A DNA stretch of 64,000 nt from contig NZ_JACSUD010000001.1 of assembly GCF_014385435.1 (NCBI RefSeq), forward strand, positions 62,001 to 126,000. Reading direction: 5' to 3'. The notes beneath the pieces were generated by a model. The model was given only the letters and a program-made list of their open reading frames with translations. It did no database searches and was not told where the DNA came from. Source of the stretch: Alloprevotella sp. Lung230 (lineage in GTDB: Bacteria > Bacteroidota > Bacteroidia > Bacteroidales > Bacteroidaceae). The position numbers were made by a program, and so were the translations under genes. Within the stretch, counting starts at the first letter, position 1. Every line of letters begins with the position of its first letter. Shown piece after piece: positions 17,053 through 26,420 of this stretch.

Positions 17053-18087
17053 TTAAAGTTTGCGCAACCGCTCCAAGAGGTTGGTGTTCAGACGGCGCAA
17101 TTCCATGCCTGTCTTCTTCAAGCCTTCCAGCGGGTCCCAGATTTGGAAGGGTTCCAAAAATTGGAGCAAGAGGTTGGGGGCGCTTGCTTCGACTCCTTGG
17201 CTTTCGGCATTGACCACCACATTGAAACTGGCCGGTATCAGTTCGACGTCAATCACCGAGGTGGTGTCGAAGGGATCGCCGTCGCAATGCGCCACCCCAT
17301 CGGCCGTGCGCTCAATGCGCAAGCGGTTGGTGCGGAAGGTCTTCACGTGGGAGTTGCGGTTGATATTGCGGCTGAACAACTGCATCACGATGGTCGGTGT
17401 TTCAAACACATTGAACGGCTCCAAGATGGTCACGTCCAGCAGTCCGTCCTTCATCGAGGCGTGAGGGGCGATGTAGGCGTTGTTGCCATATTGAGAGGCA
17501 TTGGCACAAGCAATCAAGAAAGCGTCATACTGCTCCGTACGTCCCTCATCGTCGCCCACCGTCAGGCGATAGGTCTCGGGCTTATAGTTCAGCCCATCCA
17601 CCAAGGTTTTCTCCACATAGGTGGCCAAACCGCGCTTTCCGGCTTCGGCAAACTTCATACTGATGAACGCGTCGAAGCCGACACCACAGGTGCAGAAGAA
17701 GGGATGGCCGTTGATGCGTCCATAGTCGAGGCAGTGCACCACATGGCGGTTGATGATCTCTATCGCGGCCACAGGGTCGAGAGGGATGTGCAGGTGGCGT
17801 GCCAAGCCGTTGCCACTCCCACAAGGGATGATACCTAGAGCCGTCGAGGTGTGCACCAGCGAGCGTGCCACCTCATTGACCGTGCCGTCGCCTCCCACGG
17901 CCACCACCACCTCCACCCCATCGGCGGCAGCCTGCTGCGCCAGTTCGGCGGCATGCCCCGCACGCTCGGTGTAGCAAATCTTACAGTCGAAGCGGTCGGC
18001 CGAAATGTGCTCACGGATGGCAGCCTCAAAAGCGGCTTTATTGCCCGTGCCCGAAATGGGGTTGATGATAAAAAGGATTTGCTGCAT
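17053..18087 (-). CDS. Diacylglycerol kinase-family lipid kinase
   Basis: This 344-residue protein has the DAGK catalytic fold: INPISGTGNK at the start, the nucleotide loop VVAVGGDGTVNEVA near residue 63-76, IPCGSGNGLARHL, and the C-terminal half with CDGDPF. Members phosphorylate diacylglycerol, undecaprenol-like or sphingoid lipids with ATP at the inner face of the membrane. It is divergent from serine palmitoyltransferase, which makes a sphingolipid substrate a reasonable guess but not a proven one. Confidence 0.9.
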   Translation of the reverse strand: MQQILFIINPISGTGNKAAFEAAIREHISADRFDCKICYTERAGHAAELAQQAAADGVEVVVAVGGDGTVNEVARSLVHTSTALGIIPCGSGNGLARHLHIPLDPVAAIEIINRHVVHCLDYGRINGHPFFCTCGVGFDAFISMKFAEAGKRGLATYVEKTLVDGLNYKPETYRLTVGDDEGRTEQYDAFLIACANASQYGNNAYIAPHASMKDGLLDVTILEPFNVFETPTIVMQLFSRNINRNSHVKTFRTNRLRIERTADGVAHCDGDPFDTTSVIDVELIPASFNVVVNAESQGVEASAPNLLLQFLEPFQIWDPLEGLKKTGMELRRLNTNLLERLRKL

Positions 18088-18118
18088 AAAAAATGTGTCG
18101 AAAGAGGAGTTTCTACTG

Positions 18119-18126
18119 CAAATATA
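18119..18126 (-). promoter_or_regulatory. -7 box of the lipid kinase gene
   Basis: TATATTTG followed by CA on the minus strand, 32 bp before the start codon. The -33 part is not clear. Confidence 0.55.
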
Positions 18127-18222
18127 ACAGAAAGTTCAGAGAGGAAGCGTATGAAGAGGCTACAAATTCGGGGAAACTGCAAAAAAAGCCCCGAAAACTG
18201 CACACTTATACCTAAAAATGTG

Positions 18223-18230
18223 TAACTTTG
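18223..18230 (+). promoter_or_regulatory. -7 box of spt
   Basis: TAACTTTG followed by C, about 111 bp upstream of the spt ATG, which gives a leader of roughly 100 nt. The -33 element is weak. Confidence 0.55.
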
Positions 18231-18340
18231 CGGTCAAATTTCAAGACAGCAACGCGAGACATGGCTCATTTCCTCCCCAAGAGAGGCGGTAGAAGCCACA
18301 AAATTTGCCACGCTCGCGATTGTCCTTTTCATTACATTTT

Positions 18341-19528
18341 ATGGATATTCTTCATCAACGTCTATCAACCTACACTCTGCCTGACGAGTTCAGAGCACGA
18401 GGATTGTATCCCTATTTTCGCGAAATCGAAGGCAAGCAAGGCACCGAAGTCGAAATGGACGGCCATCACGTCATCATGCTCGGCTCTAATGCCTACACAG
18501 GCCTGACCGGCGATGAGCGTGTCATCGAAGCCGGTGTCGAAGCCATGCGCCAGTATGGCTCAGGTTGCGCCGGCAGCCGCTTCCTCAACGGCACGCTCGA
18601 CCTCCACGTGCAGTTGGAAAAGGAGTTGGCCGCCTTTGTGGGCAAAGAGGAGTCGCTCTGCTTTTCCACCGGATTTACCGTCAACAGCGGTGTCATCCCC
18701 GCTCTCCTCGGTCCGCACGACTACATCCTCTGCGACGACCGCGACCACGCCTCCATCGTCGACGGCCGTCGCCTCTCGATGGCCAAACAGTTGCGTTTCA
18801 AGCACAACGACATGGATGACTTGGAGAAGAAGCTCCAAAAGTGCGCTCCCGATGCGGTGAAACTCATCGTGGTCGACGGCGTCTTCTCGATGGAGGGCGA
18901 CTTGTGCAATCTCCCCGCCATCGTTGAGTTGAAGCACAAATACGGCGCCACCATCATGGTCGACGAAGCCCACGGCATCGGTGTCTTCGGGCGCCAAGGC
19001 CGCGGCGTGTGCGACCACTTCGGACTGACCCACGAGGTCGACTTGATCATGGGCACATTCTCCAAGAGCTTGGCCGCCATCGGTGGCTTCATTGCGGCCG
19101 ACCACACCATCATCGACTATCTCCGCCACACCGCCCGTACCTACATCTTCTCGGCTTCCAACACGCCCGCTGCCACGGCATCGGCCCTTAAAGCCCTGCA
19201 CATCCTTCAAGAAGAACCCGAGCGCCTGGAAGCCCTTTGGGAGGTGACGAACTACGCCTTAAAGCGCTTCCGCGAGGAGGGTTTTGAAATCGGTGACACC
19301 GAAAGCCCCATCATCCCTCTCTACGTGCGCGATCAGGAGAAGACGTTTGCCGCAACGGCCATGGCTTTCGAAGCCGGTGTGTTCATCAACCCCGTTGTGC
19401 CCCCGGCCTGCCACCCCACCGACACGCTCGTGCGCATTGCCCTTATGGCCACGCACACCCACGAGCAGGTGGACCGCGCAGTAGCCGCCTTGGTCGGTGT
19501 GTTCCGCCAACTCGACATCATCAAATAA
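18341..19528 (+). CDS. spt: Serine palmitoyltransferase
   Basis: This 395-residue protein belongs to the alpha-oxoamine synthase family of PLP enzymes: GSNAYTGLTGDERV near 48, GSGCAGSRFLNGT near 73, VDEAHGIGVFG near 207 and the PLP lysine K242 in GTFSKSLAAIGGF. Length and sequence fit the bacterial serine palmitoyltransferase of Bacteroidales, which condenses serine and palmitoyl-CoA to 3-ketosphinganine, the first step of sphingolipid synthesis. The open frame begins at 18305, but the ATG at 18341 gives the family's usual N-terminus. A strong terminator follows. Confidence 0.92.
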   Translation: MDILHQRLSTYTLPDEFRARGLYPYFREIEGKQGTEVEMDGHHVIMLGSNAYTGLTGDERVIEAGVEAMRQYGSGCAGSRFLNGTLDLHVQLEKELAAFVGKEESLCFSTGFTVNSGVIPALLGPHDYILCDDRDHASIVDGRRLSMAKQLRFKHNDMDDLEKKLQKCAPDAVKLIVVDGVFSMEGDLCNLPAIVELKHKYGATIMVDEAHGIGVFGRQGRGVCDHFGLTHEVDLIMGTFSKSLAAIGGFIAADHTIIDYLRHTARTYIFSASNTPAATASALKALHILQEEPERLEALWEVTNYALKRFREEGFEIGDTESPIIPLYVRDQEKTFAATAMAFEAGVFINPVVPPACHPTDTLVRIALMATHTHEQVDRAVAALVGVFRQLDIIK

Positions 19529-19581
19529 GGTCCTCACGATAGGGCAACTCCCACTGCCCTACCCCATCACGACACCCCCGG

Positions 19582-19625
19582 AAAGAGACCGTGTCAAAGC
19601 CCCTCCGCTTTGGCACGGTCTCTTT
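19582..19625 (+). terminator. Terminator of spt
   Basis: A 19-bp stem (AAAGAGACCGTGTCAAAGC with its complement) and a 6-base loop end in a T run. Confidence 0.9.
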
Positions 19626-19758
19626 CTCGTGGAGAAAAAGGCACGGCTGCGGTGGGGCAGTTCCCCTTGCTCTCGCGACCTTCGGCAACAACTATGGGTG
19701 AGCGTCGGCGCTCGCTTCGGGTGGACTCCGACAGACCTACATAGTAAGATGTGAAGTT

Positions 19759-19846
19759 TTCTACATGGTGAAAAAGAATTTTCAACGTGTAGAAAGGAGA
19801 CTTTCAACGTGTAGAAAAAGAACTTTCAACACGTTGAAAACTCCAC
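19759..19846. repeat. Array C: four 22-bp dyad units
   Basis: Four 22-bp units start at 19759, 19781, 19803 and 19825. The core is TTTCAACGTGTAGAAA, variants being TTTCTACATGGTGAAA and TTTCAACACGTTGAAA, so each unit is an inverted repeat; the linkers are A/G-rich. It lies between the convergent spt and helicase genes. Confidence 0.9.
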
Positions 19847-19950
19847 CATCTGCGGTGAGCGATGAGCACCAACCACTTGTGAGAACGGCCAAGCCACCTC
19901 TCGCGAGATCGAGAAGCCCTTCACGCCGGGGCCTCCCGCCCCTCCACAAC

Positions 19951-19981
19951 AAAAGCCGACCTCCCACATGGGGAAGTCGGC
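19951..19981 (-). terminator. Terminator of the helicase/nuclease gene
   Basis: On the minus strand a GCCGACTTCCCC/GGGAGGTCGGC hairpin is followed by TTTTGTT. Confidence 0.8.
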
Positions 19982-20031
19982 CGGCAAGAGTGGTGGAAGT
20001 GCGACGGATGTTGAGAGAGGAGAGGAGATCG

Positions 20032-23000
20032 CTATGCAAGGTCTACCTCTTCAAGTTCACCGCGGTGAACGTACCAAAGATAACCGCGGAGATGGGTGCG
20101 TCCCATCCGGCGCAGAAGGTCGGCATACCGGCGCACCTGCTTGTGGTAGGCAGGATGGGAGCGGCCGAACTTGTAGTCGACAATGACGGTTTCCTCGCCG
20201 CGCATCATCACACGGTCGGGACGCTGGTGGGCCGGGCGTCCCTGCGCATCACGAAGAAGGATGTTGCACTCCCGATAGAGTCGCCACGAACCGTCGAACC
20301 ACGACTGCGCCACAGGATGTGTCACGGCGCTGTGCAAGAGGGCAATCAACTGTGGGACCTGGGTGGGGTCGACCATCTTTCCGGTGCGGCGAAAGTCGGC
20401 CACCACGCGCTCCACATCGGCCGCCGTCTCGATGTGTTCCATCATGCGGTGGAGCAGACGTCCTTGTTGCAGCGCGCTGTCAGGGCTGGACGCAGACGAG
20501 ACTTCGGGTGCGGCTTCGGGCATGGCTTCGGCTGCATCGTCGCGCAAAGTTTGGACGAAAGCAGCAGCATTGTTGGATTGCCGGAAGCAGGCCTTGCTGT
20601 CGTAGAGGCAGAAGTGGAGCGGTTCGGCGGTGGGGTCGATTTGCAGCGGATTGTGGGGCTCGGCCTTTTCAGATGCAGCGTCAGTCGGTGTGCATTCGCG
20701 CAGGGAGGGTTGCCCGATTTCGAGCGTGAGGCAGTCGTCCTCGATGCTCACGGATGGGGAGGGTTGCCCCTCTTCCGTGAGGGGGATGCGCAGGTGGTTG
20801 TCCAGATCAAACAGGGCACGGCGCAGGATGTCGCGCATGCTGTCGCCGGGGGACTTGTTGATGGGTGCACAGACGATGAGATTTTGCCGCGCTCTGGTGA
20901 AAGCCACGTACATGAGGTTGAGATTTTCGATGCGGCGGCTGCGGTGCTCCTTCCGATAGTCGGGGGCGTAGATGCTCTGTTCGGTCTTCGAAGACACAGA
21001 GATGGGTAGGAGGGGCAGGCGGTTGTAAGGCGCAGATGTGGGCTTCATCCAGAGCAGGTCGTCGTTGCGGTTCTTCTCGGTGTGCCAGTGGCAGTAAGGA
21101 ATGAAGACGGAGTGGAAGGCCAGCCCTTTGGACTTGTGGATGGTGAGAATGCGCACGCCTTTGACCACGGTGGAAGGGATACTCTGCTCGTGGAGTTTCT
21201 CGTCCCAATGCTGCAAGAAAGCTTTGAGGTTGGGCACGTTGCTGTCGAGAAACTGGAGGATGGCATCGAGGAAGGCATAGAGGTAGGGCGACTGTCCGGA
21301 GTGGCTTTCGCCGTCTTTGTCGAGGGCAAAGAGGACGATGATTTGCTGCACGAGATGATAGAACGGGAGGTCGCGCTGCGGAAAGCGATAGCGCTCGCGC
21401 CACTGCTGCAACTGCTCGAACACGTGTTGCTCCAGCCCTTTCGGGGCATGGCGGCGGAGGTAGGCTTCGGCAATACCGTCGCCGTTGAGGGCGATGTAGC
21501 GCAGGGCGTGGACGATGGTCTGCACGGCAGGCGAGGCTTCGAGCAAGAAAGCTTCATCGGAAACGATGGGGATGACCTGAAAGGCTTCGCTTTCCTCAAA
21601 ATGGCGGATGACCTTGTTGATTTCCTCCTTTTTGCGCACCAGAATGGCCATGCGCTCGAAGGGCACACCGGTTTGGTGGAGGCGCAGGATTTGGCTGCCC
21701 AGTTCGTCCTCGGGGCAGAAAGTGTCTTCCTCCTCCGGCACCTCGTCGGGCTCCTCGTCCTTTTTGCCCTTTTTGTCTTTCTTAGGTGTTGCACCTTCGA
21801 TTTTGATGCGCACAAAGCCGCCGGCATTGCGCGGTCGTTGCGCCACCTCGTCTTCGGCATAGAGCGCGCCGATGTCCTGCCCTGCGTCCACTTCATCGGG
21901 ATGGGTCTCAAAGGTTTGGAGCACTCGGGCCAGTTCGACGAAGAGGCGGTTGTTGCAGTCGACGATGTTGCGGCCGCTGCGGAAGTTGCTGTCGAGCTGC
22001 TCAATCTGTGTCGTTTCGCTGTCCCGCAACGCCGCCAGCGCCGTCCAGTCGCCGCCGCGCCAGCGGTAGATGCCTTGCTTCACGTCGCCTACGAGCATGC
22101 AACTGTTGCCCTGAGCAATGTTTTCGACAAAAAGGTGACGGAGGTTGGCCCATTGCAGCGAGGAGGTGTCTTGGAACTCATCGATCATGATGTGGCGAAA
22201 CTGCACACCGGCCCGTTCGAAGACAAACGAGGCTTCAGCGCCCGACACCATCTTGTGGAAGAGAATGGGAGTGTGGGCAAGCATGAAGGCGTTATTTTCG
22301 TGGTTGAGCGCGTGCACCTGTTTGTCGATTTCGTCCAGTAGGCGGAGGGTGTTGAGGTGCTGTGTGCTCAGTTCGCAAGAGTTGATAATGGGCAACGCGT
22401 CATCGGTGAGCGGCTTGAAAGCATGCAGGCGGTGGCTCACCTCCTCGGCCCAAGCCACGAGGCGGTCTTGCTTCTGGTTGGCCTTGGTAAGGAGGCGGAG
22501 CGGGTCGGTGGTGCAGGCGCTGAGGGTGTCGGAGAAGGGGAGTTCTTTGCCTACATTCTTAAAGTTCCACTCGCGCAACTTCTCCATTTTAGTGGCCACA
22601 TTCTTGCCGTGGGAGATGTTTTCATAGCCTTCGGACTGCCAGATGAAGGCATCGATTTCGGCCGCCGTACGCTTCACCTTGGCCTTGATGGCTTCTTTCT
22701 TTTGGTTGAGGGTGTCGCGATAGCTTTTCACCACCTGATTGGTCAGCCCGACGCCCTCCACTTGGCGCAGGCGGTCGCCCTCTAAGAGGTAAGGCTCTTT
22801 GAGCAACTCATTGCCCAAGCGTTTGATTTGTCGCGCCACGTTCCAGTTTTTGTCCTCGTCGATTTGCTCCTCGATGTAGCCGGTGATCCATTGCAGCAGG
22901 TCGCTGTCGGGGCGGAGGGTTTGCAGGAGCTGATCGACGGCCTTGCTGAGCACGTTTTTGTCGTTGAGGTCCACCTTGAAGCCCGCCGAGAGGCCGAGTT

Positions 23001-23391
23001 CGTGCGCCAAGTTGGTGAGGAGCGCCTGGAAGAAGGAGTCGATGGTGGTGACGTGGAAGCGGTCGTAGCCGTGGAGGATTTGCACCAACACCCTGCCGGA
23101 ATAGGTACGGATTTGCTCATCGGTGATGCAGCGGTCCACCCGCGCCCGCACCGCTTGGAAGAAGCCGTCGGACGCATCGGTGGAGTGGGCAATGGCATAG
23201 AGCGACTGCAAGATGCGTTCCTTCATTTCGGTGGTCGCCTTTCGCGTGAAGGTGATGGCCAACTGGTGGCGGTGGGGTTGGTCGCCGAGGCGGTAGTCGT
23301 TGATGAGGTTGGCAATAAATTCGGCCGCGAGGGTGAAAGTTTTGCCCGCACCGGCCGAGGCTTTATAAATATGGATGGGCTTCGTGTCCAT
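20032..23391 (-). CDS. UvrD/AddA-type helicase with C-terminal PD-(D/E)XK nuclease
   Basis: This 1119-residue protein begins with a superfamily 1 Walker A motif (YKASAGAGKTFTLAAEF), then ITFTRKATTEMKERI, the DEFQD box (MIDEFQDTSSLQW), VGDVKQGIYRWRGGD, LDSNFRSG, ILTIHKSKGLAF and MYVAFTRARQN. A RecB-type nuclease signature, RPDRVMMRGEETVIVDYKFG, lies near the C-terminus. That is the AddA/RecB layout used to resect double-strand breaks and process ends. A charged KKDKKGKKDEEPDEV linker lies mid-protein. No AddB partner is beside it in this window. The ATG at 23391 is chosen over the longer frame because the motif begins nine residues later. Confidence 0.88.
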   Translation of the reverse strand: MDTKPIHIYKASAGAGKTFTLAAEFIANLINDYRLGDQPHRHQLAITFTRKATTEMKERILQSLYAIAHSTDASDGFFQAVRARVDRCITDEQIRTYSGRVLVQILHGYDRFHVTTIDSFFQALLTNLAHELGLSAGFKVDLNDKNVLSKAVDQLLQTLRPDSDLLQWITGYIEEQIDEDKNWNVARQIKRLGNELLKEPYLLEGDRLRQVEGVGLTNQVVKSYRDTLNQKKEAIKAKVKRTAAEIDAFIWQSEGYENISHGKNVATKMEKLREWNFKNVGKELPFSDTLSACTTDPLRLLTKANQKQDRLVAWAEEVSHRLHAFKPLTDDALPIINSCELSTQHLNTLRLLDEIDKQVHALNHENNAFMLAHTPILFHKMVSGAEASFVFERAGVQFRHIMIDEFQDTSSLQWANLRHLFVENIAQGNSCMLVGDVKQGIYRWRGGDWTALAALRDSETTQIEQLDSNFRSGRNIVDCNNRLFVELARVLQTFETHPDEVDAGQDIGALYAEDEVAQRPRNAGGFVRIKIEGATPKKDKKGKKDEEPDEVPEEEDTFCPEDELGSQILRLHQTGVPFERMAILVRKKEEINKVIRHFEESEAFQVIPIVSDEAFLLEASPAVQTIVHALRYIALNGDGIAEAYLRRHAPKGLEQHVFEQLQQWRERYRFPQRDLPFYHLVQQIIVLFALDKDGESHSGQSPYLYAFLDAILQFLDSNVPNLKAFLQHWDEKLHEQSIPSTVVKGVRILTIHKSKGLAFHSVFIPYCHWHTEKNRNDDLLWMKPTSAPYNRLPLLPISVSSKTEQSIYAPDYRKEHRSRRIENLNLMYVAFTRARQNLIVCAPINKSPGDSMRDILRRALFDLDNHLRIPLTEEGQPSPSVSIEDDCLTLEIGQPSLRECTPTDAASEKAEPHNPLQIDPTAEPLHFCLYDSKACFRQSNNAAAFVQTLRDDAAEAMPEAAPEVSSASSPDSALQQGRLLHRMMEHIETAADVERVVADFRRTGKMVDPTQVPQLIALLHSAVTHPVAQSWFDGSWRLYRECNILLRDAQGRPAHQRPDRVMMRGEETVIVDYKFGRSHPAYHKQVRRYADLLRRMGRTHLRGYLWYVHRGELEEVDLA

Positions 23392-23424
23392 AAGCATAAG
23401 CAAGAGAAGGGGAAGGTGGTGTGT

Positions 23425-23925
23425 TTATTTCCGAGCGGGGAGACGGTAGAGATGTCTGCCGCGTGCCACGAGCATTTTGCCGTCCAGTCGTTCGATGTTC
23501 ACCGTGTCGGGATGTGTGGCAGGATGGAGGATGAGTCGGGCGTTGTGCACGGCATAGTCCTTGGTGGTGGCTTCCAACTGCGTGAGGTTGAGGGCCGTGC
23601 CCACACTGTTGCCATGGTCGGTGAGGGTGAGGGCATAGCGGTGGCCGGGCACGACATCGCCGTAGAAAGTGGCATCGGTGCCGTCGTCGTGGCTGCGCAT
23701 CAGGTCGAGCGTGTCGCCGCGCTCGGTGACGAGGGCAAAGGTGCTCATCCCAAAGTCGTCGGTCGCCACACCATATATCGTGGTGTCGGGCGCTGCAGCG
23801 TGTGAGGGTGTCGGCAGCGTGGAGTCGGGGGCGGCCGCTTCGGCTTCGGTGGGCGTTTCGACCTTTTTACGACAACCGGTCACGAGCAACAACAATAGGA
23901 AGAGGAGAGGAAGAATACGTTTCAT
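23425..23925 (-). CDS. Small lipoprotein, function unknown
   Basis: This 166-residue protein has a lipoprotein signal (LLLLLVTGC, then RKK), a Pro/Ala/Thr-rich linker, and a compact beta-rich C-terminal domain (TFALVTERGDTLDLMR, DATFYGDVVPGHRYALTL, NVxRL-type strands to LYRLPARK). It lies 33 bp upstream of the helicase gene on the same strand. No named family is recognised. The start is set where the lipoprotein signal begins; the frame is open to 24015. Confidence 0.72.
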   Translation of the reverse strand: MKRILPLLFLLLLLVTGCRKKVETPTEAEAAAPDSTLPTPSHAAAPDTTIYGVATDDFGMSTFALVTERGDTLDLMRSHDDGTDATFYGDVVPGHRYALTLTDHGNSVGTALNLTQLEATTKDYAVHNARLILHPATHPDTVNIERLDGKMLVARGRHLYRLPARK

Positions 23926-24056
23926 AAAGCAAGAGGGTTGAGAAATGTGCAGCGAAATTACGTAAAAAATGCCATTCCCGACGGCAATCTGGGCGAAAAT
24001 CAGGCGTTTAGCCACATTTTGTCAGGAAAAAGCGGGGTGGTCTCAAAAAAAGTGCG

Positions 24057-24064
24057 TACTTTTG
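24057..24064 (+). promoter_or_regulatory. -7 box of rpsA
   Basis: TACTTTTG followed by CA. It predicts an unusually long leader of about 145 nt before the rpsA ATG. Confidence 0.6.
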
Positions 24065-24215
24065 CAGCCGTGGCATTTGGCCTTGTGCCGAAACGCCATG
24101 TCCCCGTCTGTCGTAAACGAGGCGCAGCCCTCATTTCTCCAATACGGGACACCGCGATTGCGATGGACGACGGACTCACCTTTTTTATTCATTTTATTAA
24201 CTCACCTAACATTAA

Positions 24216-26000
24216 ATGGAGAATCTTAAAAACGTTGCTCCCTTGGCCGATTTCGACTGGGACGCATTTGAAAACGGCTCTGCAGCCACCGGCGAAAGCC
24301 ACGAAAGTCTCGTTGCTGCCTACGACCAAACCCTCAACAACGTGCACGAGCACGAAGTGGCAGAAGGCGTTGTGACCAACATCACCAAGCGCGAAGTGGT
24401 GGTACGCATCGGCTCGAAGAGCGACGGTATCATCCCCGTCAGCGAATTTCGCTACAACCCCGACCTCAAAATCGGAGACACCGTTGAGGTTTACATCGAA
24501 AACCTCGAAGACAAGAAGGGCCAGCTCGTCCTCTCTCACAAGAAGGCTCGCGCCAGCAAGTCTTGGGAGCGCGTCAACGAAGCCCTCGAAAACAAGGAAA
24601 TCATCAAAGGTTTCATCAAGTGCCGTACGAAGGGTGGTATGATTGTCGATGTCTTCGGCATCGAAGCCTTCCTACCCGGTTCGCAAATCGACGTGAAGCC
24701 CATCCGCGACTATGACGTGTTCGTGGGTAAGACCATGGAATTCCAAGTTGTAAAAATCAACCAGGAATACAAGAACGTTGTGGTCAGCCACAAGGCACTC
24801 ATCGAAGCTGAACTCGAAGCTCAGAAGCAAGAAATCATCAGCAAGCTCGAAAAGGGTCAGGTGCTCGAAGGTACGGTCAAGAACATCACCAACTATGGTG
24901 TATTCATCGACCTCGGCGGCGTAGACGGTCTCGTCCACATCACCGATCTCTCTTGGGGTCGCGTCAGCAATCCCCGCGAAGTGGTACAAGACGACCAGAA
25001 GCTCAACGTCGTTATCCTCGACTTCGACGAAGAGAAGAAGCGCATTGCCCTCGGTATTAAGCAACTCACTCCCCATCCTTGGGATGCCCTTGACGAAAAC
25101 CTCAAGGTGGGCGACAAGGTGAAGGGTAAGGTGGTTGTGATGGCCGACTATGGTGCATTCGTCGAAATCGCTCCCGGTGTTGAAGGCCTCATCCACGTTT
25201 CTGAAATGTCTTGGAGCCAACACCTCCGTTCTGCTCAAGACTTCTTGAAGGTGGGCGACGAAGTGGAAGCCGTGATCCTCACGCTCGACCGCGAAGACCG
25301 CAAGATGAGCCTCGGCATCAAGCAACTCAAGGCTGATCCCTGGGCCGACATCGAAGAAAAGTATCCCGTAGGTTCGCAACACAGCGCACGCGTTCGCAAC
25401 TTCACCAACTTCGGTGTATTCGTAGAACTCGAAGAAGGCGTTGACGGCCTCATCCACATCTCCGACCTCTCTTGGACGAAGAAAGTGAAGCACCCCAGCG
25501 AGTTCACCCAAATCGGTGCACAAATCGACGTGAAGGTGCTCGACATCGACAAGGAAAATCGTCGCCTCAGCCTCGGCCACAAGCAGCTCGAAGACAATCC
25601 TTGGGACGTGTTTGAAACCGTCTTCACAGAAGGTTCTGTCCACGAAGGTACCATCACCGAACTTCACGACAAGGGCGCAGTTGTTGCTCTTCAATATGGC
25701 GTGGAAGGTTTCGTGACTCCCAAGCACCTCGTCAAGCAAGACGGCACGAAGGCACAGCAGGGCGAAAAGCTCGAATTCCGCGTGCTCGAATTCAACAAGG
25801 ACAGCAAGCGCATCCTCCTTTCGCACACTCGCACCTTCGAAGAGGGTCCTGCTCACGAAGCTCGCCCCGAAAAGAAGCGCGCTCCCCGTGCTGCTCGCAA
25901 GGAAGAGACCGTAACCATCCAAAACCAAGTGGCATCGACCAGCCTCGGCGACAACGATGCTCTGGCAGCCCTCAAGGCTAAGATGGAAAAGGGCGAATAA
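24216..26000 (+). CDS. rpsA: 30S ribosomal protein S1
   Basis: This 594-residue protein has six S1 RNA-binding domains, starting near residues 46, 128, 213, 300, 386 and 472. The third to fifth are the best conserved (NYGVFIDLGGVDGLVHITDL, DYGAFVEIAPGVEGLIHVSE, NFGVFVELEEGVDGLIHISD). S1 recruits mRNA to the 30S subunit, which matters in a phylum that rarely uses Shine-Dalgarno pairing. The tail (RPEKKRAPRAARKEE) is basic. Codon use looks biased toward a small set (CTC, AAG, GAA), as expected of a highly expressed gene. The TAACATTAA just before ATG is A-rich. Confidence 0.97.
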   Translation: MENLKNVAPLADFDWDAFENGSAATGESHESLVAAYDQTLNNVHEHEVAEGVVTNITKREVVVRIGSKSDGIIPVSEFRYNPDLKIGDTVEVYIENLEDKKGQLVLSHKKARASKSWERVNEALENKEIIKGFIKCRTKGGMIVDVFGIEAFLPGSQIDVKPIRDYDVFVGKTMEFQVVKINQEYKNVVVSHKALIEAELEAQKQEIISKLEKGQVLEGTVKNITNYGVFIDLGGVDGLVHITDLSWGRVSNPREVVQDDQKLNVVILDFDEEKKRIALGIKQLTPHPWDALDENLKVGDKVKGKVVVMADYGAFVEIAPGVEGLIHVSEMSWSQHLRSAQDFLKVGDEVEAVILTLDREDRKMSLGIKQLKADPWADIEEKYPVGSQHSARVRNFTNFGVFVELEEGVDGLIHISDLSWTKKVKHPSEFTQIGAQIDVKVLDIDKENRRLSLGHKQLEDNPWDVFETVFTEGSVHEGTITELHDKGAVVALQYGVEGFVTPKHLVKQDGTKAQQGEKLEFRVLEFNKDSKRILLSHTRTFEEGPAHEARPEKKRAPRAARKEETVTIQNQVASTSLGDNDALAALKAKMEKGE

Positions 26001-26023
26001 AGCCTCACCGCTCCATCAGCATA

Positions 26024-26062
26024 ATTTCCCCCACATCGGCAACGACCGGTGTGGGGGATTTT
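26024..26062 (+). terminator. Terminator of rpsA
   Basis: The hairpin TTCCCCCACATCGG/CCGGTGTGGGGGA is followed by a T run. Confidence 0.88.
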
Positions 26063-26178
26063 CGTGTGTGCTCTCACCAAAGAAGTAGTCTTCCCTATTC
26101 TTGCTGAACACCGACTTACTGCAATGCACACGAAGCGCCAAAAGAAAACAGCCGCTCTTTTCTTTTCCTCTCCTCTCT

Positions 26179-26410
26179 CGCGCGCGTTCCCTACAATAGT
26201 GTGAGTATTTTGCCTTCACTCCTTCACCCGATGCGATAAGTCACAGAGAGACAAGAGGTTGTGGGTGAAGGGAAGCAGCAACTCTGCCTTCACCTCCTTC
26301 ACGGCATATCCTTCACCGACAGATTACTGATTTGCAGCCGTTTACGTCTTCGGGTGAAGGCAGTGAAGGCAAAAAACGCGTTCTTTATAGTAGTAGCGCG
26401 CGTACGCGCG
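26179..26410. repeat. CG-bounded dispersed element, copy 1
   Basis: A 232-bp non-coding element begins with CGCGCGCG (26179-26186) and ends with the perfect palindrome CGCGCGTACGCGCG (26397-26410). Between them are repeated CCTTCACC/GGTGAAGG motifs in both orientations, including GGTGAAGGCAGTGAAGGCAA. The same order of parts appears in reverse at 60507-60760. Array D follows directly. It lies between the convergent rpsA and OmpA-type genes. It has no coding frame of note. Confidence 0.8.
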
Positions 26411-26420
26411 AGGGAAAATG

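Noticed and set aside
16372-17838. 488-codon rightward frame over the Wzi-type and lipid-kinase genes
   Set aside because: It spans two well-supported leftward genes and has no domain; composition is that of a shadow.
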